Below, piece after piece: positions 9,401-16,521 of a DNA stretch of 61,392 nt. The position numbers and the translations under genes are program-made. The stretch is from Aphodousia faecalis. Its GTDB lineage: Bacteria; Pseudomonadota; Gammaproteobacteria; Burkholderiales; Burkholderiaceae_F. Numbering within the stretch: position 1 is the stretch's first letter; every line of letters begins with the position of its first letter. Where the stretch lies: the NCBI GenBank assembly GCA_018712705.1, contig DVGM01000065.1, forward strand, positions 1-61,392, in the 5' to 3' direction. The notes beneath the pieces were generated by a model that had not been told where the DNA came from, made no database searches, and saw nothing but the letters and a program-made list of their open reading frames with translations.

Positions 9401-9767
9401 GCACCACTTGCGGCAGACTGTTTTCCACGGTCTTTAAGCGGTTTTGAACTTGAACCTGGGCAATGTCAGGGTCGGTTCCTGCTTCAAAGGTGATATCAAT
9501 GGAAACGCTACCGGACGAATCGGAGTTAGAGGCCATATATAGATAGCCGTCCAAACCGGTCATCGCTTGTTCGACCTGTTGGGTAATCGTATTTTCAATG
9601 GTTTCAGCCGAAGCGCCCGGGTAGGTTGCCGTGATGGTTACCTGAGGAGGCGCGATCTGCGGGTACTGAGAGACCGGCAATCTTGTAATCGACAGGATAC
9701 CGGCCAACATGATCACAATAGCGATCACCCAGGCGAAAATCGGTCGTCCTAGAAAAAATCGAGACAT
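6483..9767 (-). CDS. mexB: RND multidrug efflux transporter (AcrB/MexB, HAE-1 family)
   Basis: This 1094-residue inner-membrane proton/drug antiporter starts MSRFFLGRPIFAWV as HAE-1 pumps do. The proton-relay aspartates lie in GLLVDDAIVVVENVE (TM4) and the partner lysine in GLVSKNAILIVEFA (TM10). Twelve membrane helices and two large periplasmic loops are present. It is about 45 residues longer than E. coli AcrB because of a charged C-terminal tail rich in Glu, Lys and Gln with no membrane character. It lies between the adaptor gene and the outer-membrane channel gene in one operon. AcrB/MexB-type pumps expel lipophilic antibiotics, dyes, detergents and bile salts; this one's range is inferred. 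Confidence 0.95.
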   Translation of the reverse strand: MSRFFLGRPIFAWVIAIVIMLAGILSITRLPVSQYPQIAPPQVTITATYPGASAETIENTITQQVEQAMTGLDGYLYMASNSDSSGSVSIDITFEAGTDPDIAQVQVQNRLKTVENSLPQVVQQLGVNVDKSAANFLMVVGFVDKNGKMSSADLSDYLVNNVQEPLSRITGVGEVEVFGSSYSMRIWLDPEKLHKYSLSTDEIVAAIEEQNVQVSSGAIGNLPSATRYELNATINSMSLLETVEDFENIMVKTSMDGSRVLMKDVARIEMGQESYNVIALYNGKESTGMAISLASGANAMATSDRVKARLNEMQVNFPDGMEWVVPFDTTPFVRISIQEVVRTLFEAIVLVVCVMFLFLQNWRATLIPTIAVPVVLLGTFGVLQAMGYSINVLTMFAMVLAIGLLVDDAIVVVENVERVMRTEGLSPREATEKSMGQIQGALVGIAMVLAAVFVPMAFFGGSTGIIYRQFSVTIVSAMVLSVLVALILTPVLCASLLKPIDKDHHENKQGFFGRFNRGFEKFSLMIRTQVGQAIPHTVRTLLVYAIILGGVVFGFMKLPSSFMPGEDQGILLAQVITPAGTSQQRTQEVLGRMSQYFQEKEAENVESVFTVSGFSFGGTGQNTGLMFVRLKDWGEREGDGQDVNSITARAMAEFSQYKDANAYAFPPPAVPELGIGDGFDIYLQASAGQTHDELMAVRNQFIGLGNAHPHLTAVRPNGMEDTPQLHLDIDVEKARALGVSINSINSTLATAWGSTYVNDFLDRGRVKKVYVQGDSQFRQKPEDLGKWYVKNSAGEMVPFSAFSTTSWKYGSPRLERFNGLSAVNIQGNPRTGFSSGDALAAVAEIAEKLPAGYSVAYTGVSYQEREAGGQAAPLYALSILVVFLCLAALYESWSIPIAVILVIPMGVIGALALTGLRGLNNDIYFQVGLITTIGLVSKNAILIVEFAKDLHDSGEDIVHAAIDAVRLRLRPIVMTSLAFGLGVLPLAMSHGAGSGAQNAIGWGVLGGMITGTLLCVLFVPLFYVMIMRVSGSANERNVDLKAAAAETAFEAKALKDGELTFYDRDEESEKKEDSVPAKSDAQVQEKQQADKKGE

Positions 9768-9795
9768 AAATTAATCCTTTGCCTTGTCTTATTTC

Positions 9796-10917
9796 TTATT
9801 GCTTTGCCGGAGCTTCAGTTGCGGCGGCAGCCGGCTGAGCGATTTTGACTTGTGTGCCAATACGCACCTTGCCGATGCCTTCAATCACAACTTTTTCACC
9901 TGCCTGCAGACCTGATTCAATTAACCAATTCGTGCCGACTACACGGTTGGCAACCACATTGCGTTGTTCAATCGTATTGTCTGGCTTTACTACATAAACA
10001 TAGGCTTGACCTTTCGGGTCGCGCATCACGCAGCGTTGAGAAATAAGAACAGAATCCGGACGAGCGCCTTCTTCAAGACGGGCGCGCACGAACATACCGG
10101 GTAAAAGATCACCGTTAGGATTGGGCACAACCGCACGCAAATTAATCATCCCCGTACCTTCGTCCACTTCTTCACCCGTGAAGGTTAATTTGCCTTTTTG
10201 CGGATAAACGGAGCCATCTTCCATTAAAACAGTGACTTCGACAGCACCGTCTTTAACCTTAATCTTGCCCGAAGCAATTTCGTGCTTTAAGCGCAACATG
10301 TCAGAACTTGTTTGACGAACGTCCACATAAATGGGATCCAGCTGTTGCACCGTCGTCATAAATGTCTGATAAGCGTTGGCCAGCGCACCCGGCGTAACCT
10401 CAGAGCGGCCCACTCGTCCTGAAATCGGGCTTTCGACCTTGGTGTAATCCAAATTGGTTTTAGCCGTCTTCATAGCTGCCCGCGCTGTCTTCATTTGAGC
10501 TTGAGCGGCATCGTTGTCTTGCTTACTCACGGCATTGACCTTCACCAACTGGGCAGAACGTCTGGCGTTGGCTCGGGCTAATTCATAATTGGCCACGGCT
10601 TCTTCATAGGCGGCTTCATACAAAGCCGGATCAATTTGATAGAGCTGGTCACCAGCCTTAACCATCTGACCTTCGGTGAAAGTTCTCTTTTGAATAATCC
10701 CGCTGATCTGGGGACGAACTTCGGCCACTTGGTAAGCGCTCGTGCGTCCGGCAAGCTCCGTTGTCATCAGAGGAGTAGACAGCTCTACCGTCACCACTCC
10801 CACTTCTTGGGGCCCCTTCGGGGCACTCGGAGCCTCACCCTTACAGCCTGCCAACGACAAAGCTGCCACGACTGATAAAGCTACCGCAGCGTACTTGGGC
10901 GCAAACTTTGAATACAT
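9796..10917 (-). CDS. mexA: RND efflux periplasmic adaptor (AcrA/MexA family)
   Basis: This is a 373-residue membrane-fusion protein. The signal peptide ends in LAGC, so Cys25 is lipidated and anchors the protein to the inner membrane. The lipoyl halves flank an alpha-hairpin (about 95-165), followed by beta-barrel and membrane-proximal domains; VRPQISGIIQKR and VESPISGRVGR are typical AcrA motifs. It is the first gene of the mexA-mexB-oprM-tetR operon, with SD GAGAAAGG 6 bases before ATG and 28 bases to mexB. The TetR-type operator lies about 60 bases upstream. Confidence 0.94.
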   Translation of the reverse strand: MYSKFAPKYAAVALSVVAALSLAGCKGEAPSAPKGPQEVGVVTVELSTPLMTTELAGRTSAYQVAEVRPQISGIIQKRTFTEGQMVKAGDQLYQIDPALYEAAYEEAVANYELARANARRSAQLVKVNAVSKQDNDAAQAQMKTARAAMKTAKTNLDYTKVESPISGRVGRSEVTPGALANAYQTFMTTVQQLDPIYVDVRQTSSDMLRLKHEIASGKIKVKDGAVEVTVLMEDGSVYPQKGKLTFTGEEVDEGTGMINLRAVVPNPNGDLLPGMFVRARLEEGARPDSVLISQRCVMRDPKGQAYVYVVKPDNTIEQRNVVANRVVGTNWLIESGLQAGEKVVIEGIGKVRIGTQVKIAQPAAAATEAPAKQ

Positions 10918-10975
10918 CTTTTACCTTTCTCCAAACATCGATGCCGGCGTTGATCCGACAATAAATAACCAAATG

Positions 10976-10997
10976 TGACTGAACCTTCATTCAGTCA
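10976..10997. promoter_or_regulatory. TetR-type operator upstream of the efflux operon
   Basis: TGACTGAA and TTCAGTCA form a perfect 8-bp inverted repeat around a 6-base spacer. On the minus strand the left part contains TTGACT, a possible -35 element of the efflux promoter. Size, symmetry and position fit a TetR/AcrR operator for the repressor at the end of the operon. Binding is inferred. Confidence 0.65.
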
Positions 10998-11176
10998 AAA
11001 AGTGAAAGTGCGTTCATTATGACAGAAAAGCCCGAAAATTGGTTTTTATTACTTGATCTTTAAGGCAAAAAATATTTCAGAATGTAACTCACATTAGGGT
11101 TACTACCTAGTGACCTTTTTAAATGAAAAGGTAACAATGTCGACATTTTTATGTTTCGATTTTTGACCAGCTCGAT

Positions 11177-11833
11177 ATGTCTCTTGAGATCTTTCACCTG
11201 CAATACTTTTTAGCTGGATTGGTCAGTCTTTTAGTGATCACCAATCCGCCCTCCAAAATTCCGCTTTTCATCAGCCTCACACAAGGCATGGATGAAGCTC
11301 AGCGCAAGTCTCAGGCGAGATGGGCCGCGATTTATGCCGGCATCATCATGTTTGTCAGTTTATTGGCTGGCAACCTCTTATTAGCTTTTTTCGGCATTTC
11401 CTACGGGGCGTTGCGAATCGCCGGCGGCTTCATGGTTGCGGTCATCGGTTATCAAATGCTTTTTGGCCAACAAACCCCCTCTCCCAATAAAGCCCCGTTG
11501 GTCCGTCGAGATCGAGAAGATTACGCGTTTTTCCCCATCGCCATGCCGATGATCGCCGGCCCCGGCACAATGGCGGTTATCATCGGTTTTTCCACTGAAA
11601 TTGCTGAATACCCACACTGGGAAGATCAAGTCGGAACCTTTTTCATGATGACGCTTGCCATTATCTTCTGCTGTTTGGTCTGTTGGGCTGTCATGCGCTC
11701 GGCCGACTTCTGCGGCAGAAAGCTTGGGCCCTCTGGCACCATCATTGTCAGCAAATTAATGGGGTTCCTCTTGGTTTGTATTGGCGTGCAGTTTATTGGA
11801 TCCGGTATCCGCGCCTTTGCTACCGGTATGTAA
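11177..11833 (+). CDS. MarC-family inner-membrane protein
   Basis: This 218-residue protein has six predicted membrane helices (about 10-30, 45-65, 68-88, 115-137, 150-170 and 190-212) and the UPF0056/MarC signatures TNPPSKIPLF and AGPGTMAVIIG. MarC proteins are integral membrane proteins of unknown function; the early link to antibiotic resistance was not upheld. It is a single gene, originally convergent with glmS across a shared terminator; the Tn7 insertion now sits 54 bases after its stop. A second MarC-family gene of the same length is present at 46.2-46.9 kb. Confidence 0.88.
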   Translation: MSLEIFHLQYFLAGLVSLLVITNPPSKIPLFISLTQGMDEAQRKSQARWAAIYAGIIMFVSLLAGNLLLAFFGISYGALRIAGGFMVAVIGYQMLFGQQTPSPNKAPLVRRDREDYAFFPIAMPMIAGPGTMAVIIGFSTEIAEYPHWEDQVGTFFMMTLAIIFCCLVCWAVMRSADFCGRKLGPSGTIIVSKLMGFLLVCIGVQFIGSGIRAFATGM

Positions 11834-11857
11834 ATTACACCCACGCTTTAAAAAAAT

Positions 11858-11887
11858 GCCCCGAAGTTTATTTCCGATCTTCGGGGC
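11858..11887. terminator. marC/glmS terminator hairpin, cut from its T-tract by Tn7
   Basis: GCCCCGAAG and CTTCGGGGC form a perfect 9-bp stem. Before insertion the plus-strand stem would have been followed by TTTTTATTATC, now at 26,335 on the far side of Tn7, and on the minus strand by the T-run opposite A11851-11856. The hairpin survives on the left because the target duplication restores GGGGC, but the plus-strand T-tract is gone. glmS keeps only the GCCCC half. Confidence 0.85.
11883..11887. repeat. Tn7 target-site duplication, left copy
   Basis: GGGGC directly precedes the left terminal TGTGGGCGG and matches the copy after the right terminus at 26,330-26,334. Five bases is the length Tn7 generates. 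Confidence 0.97.
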
Positions 11888-12037
11888 TGTGGGCGGACAA
11901 AATAGTTGGGAACTGGGAGGGGTGGAAATGGAGTTTTTAAGGATTATTTAGGGAAGAGTGACAAAATAGATGGGAACTGGGTGTAGCGTCGTAAGCTAAT
12001 ACGAAAATTAAAAATGACAAAATAGTTTGGAACTAGA
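11888..12037 (+). repeat. Tn7 left end with three TnsB-binding sites
   Basis: Three separated 22-bp sites of the form GACAAAATAG..GGAACT are visible at 11,896-11,917, 11,960-11,981 and 12,016-12,037. Three spaced sites over about 150 bases is the known organisation of Tn7L, which distinguishes it from the four close-packed sites at the right end. Confidence 0.93.
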
Positions 12038-12396
12038 TTTCACTTATCTGGTTAACTAATCTAGCTAACCTGCCGCTCAGCTTAGTACGATCCTATATCC
12101 AACTGATCATAATCCTTTCATCAGTATCCCAAATTAAATCCCCCTCCTAGACTGCCTCACCAACACTTTACAGTGATCCCGTATTTCCGGACAGGTGATT
12201 GATTTTTTTCGCTTGTACAGGTGTTAAGCCACAGTTATCTTGATGTGGACATTATGCATTGTAATAGCCCATTAACATGCGCTAAGAGCATAAATTAATA
12301 TACAGTAACAAGCATTACGAGGTGCTAATGTTTGGAAAGCAGCCTCTTCCAACTACAATAATAAGTTAACTATCCTCCACCCACAAATAATTACAA
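12038..12396. other. 359-base region inside Tn7 without a convincing gene
   Basis: Between the left-end sites and the brxA-like ORF there is AT-rich sequence with several stops in each frame. I see no complete gene, RNA gene or clear terminator. It precedes the brxA-like start and could be its former promoter region. Confidence 0.5.
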
Positions 12397-12636
12397 ATGA
12401 CCCCTTTCCGCTATAACTCCGATCTCACCAGCGGCTCGCTACAAACCCGAGAGTGTCGCATTATTACTGGCTTGTTACTCCAAGAGCTTGATGAAGCTGC
12501 CTGGGATAAAGCCATGTATAAGGAAAATGTGCTTCAGAAACGCACGCAATCTACGGTAAGACGTATTTCTTCAGCGCTTAGAAAACGCCTAGAACACCTA
12601 AGCTCTGACTTTTGGGCTTTTGCGTTTTTATGTTAG
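12397..12636 (+). pseudogene. Truncated brxA-like ORF (BREX phage-defence relic)
   Basis: This 79-residue ORF resembles the N-terminus of BrxA (DUF1819), the first protein of many BREX phage-exclusion systems. The order TSGSL, then RECRIITGLLL, DEAAWDKA, ENVLQKR, TVRRISSALRKRLE and DFW follows the family pattern (T-G-G/S-L, E-S-R-x-I-A, LLL, D..W..A, ENxLQKR, R.LxxRL). Complete BrxA proteins are about 200 residues; here homology stops near residue 72 and a stop follows after AFAFLC. No brxB, brxC, pglX, pglZ or brxL is present, so it is not a working system. It lies between the left end and the intI2 module. The assignment is from motif recognition and needs a profile search. Confidence 0.6.
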
Positions 12637-12823
12637 GCATTGTCTGGCAACTGGAGGAAGTGTAATGACCATGAATGGTCACTGTGATTGACAGTATCTT
12701 GCTTAAACTTATCTGAACAATGGTAGAACTGGCTCATATTTATCCCCTCTATGATTGTTTATCTTTTTCACCATAAAAAGTATCAGGGGCTACTCAGGGC
12801 TACATAAAGATATTTATCTACTT

Positions 12824-13801
12824 TTACTGATTGATAAGTAGCATCAGTCCATCCGCAGGACTGGTGGTGCCGGCAAAATGCTGACCCAACACATGCGTAT
12901 AGATTTGCGTGGTCTTAACATCGTTATGCCCTAAGAGTTCTTGCACAGTGCGAATATCACGCCCCGCTTGTAATAGATGCGTAGCAAACGAGTGACGAAA
13001 TGTATGACAAGTGACACGCTTGCTAACGATGCCTGCTTTTTGTACGGCTGCCTTCAATGCCTTTCGCGCAACGGAGTCATGCAGATGATGGCGGCATAAT
13101 TTGCCGTTATACGGGTGGTTGCAGAGCGTGCTGGAGGGAAAGACAAACATCCACGCCGCTTGTCGATAAGCAGAAGGGTATTTGTGATCTAAAGCAAAAG
13201 GCAGCGATGGCCCTACGCCTTGTAAGTTGTCGTCTTGCTGAATAAGCCGCGCTTGCTCAATGAGTTATTTTATTGCTGGGATTAGGCGCGTGGGCAGTAG
13301 GCTGTTTCTGCTTTTCCCACCCTTACCGTCATGCACAGTGATGCAGCCATTATCAAAATCAAAATCTTTAACCCGCAAACGCAAGCATTCATTAATGCGC
13401 AAACCTGCACCATACAGCAGCGTAAAAATAACTTGGTTGCGAGTATCCATAACCTGCAAAATGCGTTGCACTTCATTTGCAGAGATAACAGAGGGTAGCC
13501 GTCTAGGCTTGCTTGCAGGGATATAATCAATATCGCCCAACGGCTGTTGTAAAAACCTGTTGTACAAAAAAGCTAGGGCATTTAAAGCGATTTTCTGCGT
13601 GTTTATGGCTACATGTCTGCTGTTTGCTAAGCTGGATAAAAACAGCCTGACCTCTTCACTGCCCATGGTCTGAGGATGACGTTTTTTGTGAAACAGAATA
13701 AAACGCTTAATCCAGTGCAGGTAAGTTTTTTCAGTTTTCAGCGCATAACCTTTTTGTCGCATATCCGTGCGTATAGAATTTAAAAATGGACTGTTAGACA
13801 T
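12824..13801 (-). pseudogene. intI2: Class 2 integron integrase intI2 with an internal stop
   Basis: Read from MSNSPFL (13,801) to LINQ, the frame has 325 codons and is the tyrosine-recombinase integrase of class 2 integrons, but codon 179 is TAA (13,265-13,267). The catalytic residues are otherwise present: the first Arg in GAGLRINECLRLR, then HTFRHSFATH, LGHNDVKTT and the tyrosine in TQIYTHV, with the active-site Arg, His and Tyr of the C-terminal half lying beyond the stop. This is the classic intI2*179 allele, in which Gln is replaced by an ochre stop. Without suppression the product is a 178-residue fragment lacking the nucleophile, so cassette shuffling by this enzyme should be blocked. 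Confidence 0.95.
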
Positions 13802-13907
13802 AAAACGCTCCTTGTCTTGCAACTGTCTGCCTATACAGCCTATTCTAGCTGGGATTTAAAAAAGTGCCTGTTTTTTACGCCTAGAGATGCTTGTTTACCG
13901 GTAGAGT

Positions 13908-13935
13908 TTTAATTTAATGCTAAATAAATTAAAAT
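13908..13935 (+). promoter_or_regulatory. Cassette promoter Pc2-like
   Basis: TTTAAT (13,908-13,913) and TAAAAT (13,930-13,935) are separated by 16 bases and point toward the cassettes. The position, between intI2 and attI2, matches the common promoter of class 2 integrons (Pc2A type). It would drive estX, sat2 and aadA1 as one transcript. Confidence 0.7.
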
Positions 13936-14049
13936 GTTATGAGTTCTTTGGGTGAGATAATGTGCATCGTGCAAGCAGGATAGACGGCATGCACGATTTG
14001 TAATAACAGAGTGTCTTGTATTTTTAAAGAAAGTCTATTTAATACAAGT

Positions 14050-14114
14050 GATTATATTAATTAACGGTAAGCATCAGCGGGTGACAAAACGAGCATGCTT
14101 ACTAATAAAATGTT
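14050..14114 (+). other. attI2 recombination site
   Basis: The sequence upstream of the first cassette, ending CTAATAAAATG/TT at 14,102-14,114, is the Tn7-type attI2 region. The crossover point is between G14112 and T14113, so the estX cassette begins TTGTACG. The left boundary is approximate. Confidence 0.8.
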
Positions 14115-14142
14115 GTACGTAAAACTCGAAGGCAATTTTAGT

Positions 14143-14985
14143 ATGAAAGAAAAGGTAGTTGTTGATAATGCGATTTCACTCTATACCGAATCATTCGGCG
14201 ACCCGGCCCATGAACCCATTATCCTGATCATGGGGGCAATGTCGTCTGCGGTGTGGTGGCCTGATGAGTTTTGCTCCCAACTAGCCAAAATGGGTCGCTA
14301 TGTGATCCGGTACGACCACCGTGATACCGGGAAATCAACAAGCTATGAGCCAGGTCAAGCTCCATATTCCGTTGAAGAATTAGCAGATGATGTGGTTCGC
14401 GTCATTGATGGTTATGGTCTGGAAGCTGCTCATTTAGTCGGCATGTCTTTGGGGGGATTTCTTTCCCAGCTTGTAGCTCTCAAGTATCCGAAACGTGTGA
14501 AGAGCTTGACGCTGATTGCTTCAGAACGGCTTGCAGATGCAGATCCTGATATGCCCGCTTTTGATCCTGCCATCATTGAGTATCACCAACGGGCGGAATC
14601 GCTGGATTGGTCTGATAGAGATGCTGTCGTCGCGTATCAGGTCGGAGCGTGGCGAATCAACTCAGGTACTGCGCATGCTTTTGACGCTGAGAAGATACAA
14701 AATATCGCTGAGTTAAATTTTGATCGCACTCCGAATATCCTGACAACATTCAACCACACTACTTTAGGTGGTGGCGAGAGATGGCTCGGGAGATTAAATG
14801 AGATAGCTGTACCAACTTTGATCATTCACGGCACGGAGGATCCTGTACTTCCTTATGTGCATGGGTTGGCACTGAAAGATGCGATTCGTGGTTCAAAAAT
14901 GCTGACACTCGAAGGCACGGGACATGAGTTGCATCATGAAGACTGGCCGAGGATTATCCAGGCGATTAAGGGGCAAACGTCATAG
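14143..14985 (+). CDS. estX: EstX-type alpha/beta hydrolase (first integron cassette)
   Basis: This 280-residue putative esterase is known as a cassette in class 1 and class 2 integrons, usually beside sat2. The fold is alpha/beta hydrolase: the oxyanion strand LIMGAMSSAVWW, the nucleophile elbow GMSLGG (Ser), the acid in HGTEDPVLPY (Asp) and the catalytic His in GTGHELHHEDW. The start was set at ATG 14,143, inside the cassette, because the longer frame from 14,095 begins in attI2 outside the mobile cassette. It is transcribed from Pc2. The natural substrate and any role in resistance are not established. Confidence 0.88.
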   Translation: MKEKVVVDNAISLYTESFGDPAHEPIILIMGAMSSAVWWPDEFCSQLAKMGRYVIRYDHRDTGKSTSYEPGQAPYSVEELADDVVRVIDGYGLEAAHLVGMSLGGFLSQLVALKYPKRVKSLTLIASERLADADPDMPAFDPAIIEYHQRAESLDWSDRDAVVAYQVGAWRINSGTAHAFDAEKIQNIAELNFDRTPNILTTFNHTTLGGGERWLGRLNEIAVPTLIIHGTEDPVLPYVHGLALKDAIRGSKMLTLEGTGHELHHEDWPRIIQAIKGQTS

Positions 14986-14999
14986 CTATCGGTTGCACC

Positions 15000-15070
15000 G
15001 TACAACAAGTTGCTGCACCGTAAAAATTACTCGCTGCGCTCGCAATTTTCCGGTGAGCAAGGCGTTAGGC
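15000..15070 (+). other. attC of the estX cassette
   Basis: The recombination site ends in the core GTTAGGC (15,064-15,070). The intervening sequence contains imperfect inverted repeats such as TTGCTGCACCG and CGGTGAGCAA that can fold into the attC hairpin. The left boundary is approximate. Confidence 0.75.
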
Positions 15071-15075
15071 GTCAT

Positions 15076-15600
15076 ATGAAGATTTCGGTGATCCCTGAGC
15101 AGGTGGCGGAAACATTGGATGCTGAGAACCATTTCATTGTTCGTGAAGTGTTCGATGTGCACCTATCCGACCAAGGCTTTGAACTATCTACCAGAAGTGT
15201 GAGCCCCTACCGGAAGGATTACATCTCGGATGATGACTCTGATGAAGACTCTGCTTGCTATGGCGCATTCATCGACCAAGAGCTTGTCGGGAAGATTGAA
15301 CTCAACTCAACATGGAACGATCTAGCCTCTATCGAACACATTGTTGTGTCGCACACGCACCGAGGCAAAGGAGTCGCGCACAGTCTCATCGAATTTGCGA
15401 AAAAGTGGGCACTAAGCAGACAGCTCCTTGGCATACGATTAGAGACACAAACGAACAATGTACCTGCCTGCAATTTGTACGCAAAATGTGGCTTTACTCT
15501 CGGCGGCATTGACCTGTTCACGTATAAAACTAGACCTCAAGTCTCGAACGAAACAGCGATGTACTGGTACTGGTTCTCGGGAGCACAGGATGACGCCTAA
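15076..15600 (+). CDS. sat2: Streptothricin N-acetyltransferase Sat2
   Basis: This 174-residue GNAT-fold enzyme inactivates streptothricin (nourseothricin) by acetyl transfer from acetyl-CoA in the cytoplasm. The acetyl-CoA loop is HTHRGKGVAHSLIEFA (Q/R-x-x-G-x-G/A), followed by LETQTNNVPACNLYAKCGF, the family's C-terminal strand-helix. The start at ATG 15,076 gives the known 174-residue length and lies just after the cassette boundary; the longer upstream frame runs through attC. It is the second cassette, between estX and aadA1, and is expressed from Pc2. Confidence 0.95.
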   Translation: MKISVIPEQVAETLDAENHFIVREVFDVHLSDQGFELSTRSVSPYRKDYISDDDSDEDSACYGAFIDQELVGKIELNSTWNDLASIEHIVVSHTHRGKGVAHSLIEFAKKWALSRQLLGIRLETQTNNVPACNLYAKCGFTLGGIDLFTYKTRPQVSNETAMYWYWFSGAQDDA

Positions 15601-15654
15601 CAATTCATTCAAGCCGACACCGCTTCGCGGCGCGGCTTAATTCAGGAGTTAAAC
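15595..15654 (+). other. attC of the sat2 cassette (60 bp)
   Basis: Inverse core GCCTAAC (15,595-15,601) and core GTTAAAC (15,648-15,654) bound a 60-base site with the inner inverted repeat around CGCTTCGCGGCGCGGC. The left core overlaps the last codons and stop of sat2. Confidence 0.88.
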
Positions 15655-15657
15655 ATC

Positions 15658-16446
15658 ATGAGGGAAGCGGTGATCGCCGAAGTATCGACTCAACTATCAG
15701 AGGTAGTTGGCGTCATCGAGCGCCATCTCGAACCGACGTTGCTGGCCGTACATTTGTACGGCTCCGCAGTGGATGGCGGCCTGAAGCCACACAGTGATAT
15801 TGATTTGCTGGTTACGGTGACCGTAAGGCTTGATGAAACAACGCGGCGAGCTTTGATCAACGACCTTTTGGAAACTTCGGCTCCCCCTGGAGAGAGCGAG
15901 ATTCTCCGCGCTGTAGAAGTCACCATTGTTGTGCACGACGACATCATTCCGTGGCGTTATCCAGCTAAGCGCGAACTGCAATTTGGAGAATGGCAGCGCA
16001 ATGACATTCTTGCAGGTATCTTCGAGCCAGCCACGATCGACATTGATCTGGCTATCTTGCTGACAAAAGCAAGAGAACATAGCGTTGCCTTGGTAGGTCC
16101 AGCGGCGGAGGAACTCTTTGATCCGGTTCCTGAACAGGATCTATTTGAGGCGCTAAATGAAACCTTAACGCTATGGAACTCGCCGCCCGACTGGGCTGGC
16201 GATGAGCGAAATGTAGTGCTTACGTTGTCCCGCATTTGGTACAGCGCAGTAACCGGCAAAATCGCGCCGAAGGATGTCGCTGCCGACTGGGCAATGGAGC
16301 GCCTGCCGGCCCAGTATCAGCCCGTCATACTTGAAGCTAGGCAGGCTTATCTTGGACAAGAAGATCGCTTGGCCTCGCGCGCAGATCAGTTGGAAGAATT
16401 TGTTCACTACGTGAAAGGCGAGATCACCAAGGTAGTCGGCAAATAA
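15658..16446 (+). CDS. aadA1: Aminoglycoside (3'')(9) adenylyltransferase AadA1
   Basis: This 262-residue cytoplasmic enzyme transfers AMP from ATP to streptomycin (3'') and spectinomycin (9), giving resistance to both. The nucleotidyltransferase signature is LYGSAVDGG followed by HSDIDLLV, with Gly35-Ser36 and metal-binding Asp47 and Asp49. The C-terminal helical domain carries LTLSRIWYSAVTGKI and DWAMERLP. The sequence corresponds to the aadA1 cassette of class 2 integrons. It is the last cassette with a normal attC and is expressed from the distant Pc2 promoter. G+C content is higher than in the surrounding Tn7 genes. Confidence 0.97.
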   Translation: MREAVIAEVSTQLSEVVGVIERHLEPTLLAVHLYGSAVDGGLKPHSDIDLLVTVTVRLDETTRRALINDLLETSAPPGESEILRAVEVTIVVHDDIIPWRYPAKRELQFGEWQRNDILAGIFEPATIDIDLAILLTKAREHSVALVGPAAEELFDPVPEQDLFEALNETLTLWNSPPDWAGDERNVVLTLSRIWYSAVTGKIAPKDVAADWAMERLPAQYQPVILEARQAYLGQEDRLASRADQLEEFVHYVKGEITKVVGK

Positions 16447-16447
16447 T

Positions 16448-16507
16448 GTCTAACAATTCGTTCAAGCCGACGCCGCTTCGCGGCGCGGCTTAACTCAAGC
16501 GTTAGAG
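16448..16507 (+). other. attC of the aadA1 cassette (60 bp)
   Basis: GTCTAAC (16,448-16,454) and GTTAGAG (16,501-16,507) bound a site nearly identical to the sat2 attC, including the shared TTCAAGCCGACNCCGCTTCG segment. Confidence 0.88.
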
Positions 16508-16521
16508 AGCTGGGGAAGACT

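Noticed and set aside
12633..12640. A GTTAGGC core-like sequence just after the brxA-like ORF
   Set aside because: Seven bases only, with no partner inverse core or hairpin nearby; not enough for an integron site.
12824..13150. A separate small recombinase gene at the intI2 3' half
   Set aside because: It is in the same frame as the 5' half and is simply the part of intI2 after the codon-179 stop.
14095..14142. An upstream ATG extending estX by 16 codons
   Set aside because: It starts in attI2 outside the cassette; the cassette begins at 14,113, so the transferable gene must start at 14,143.
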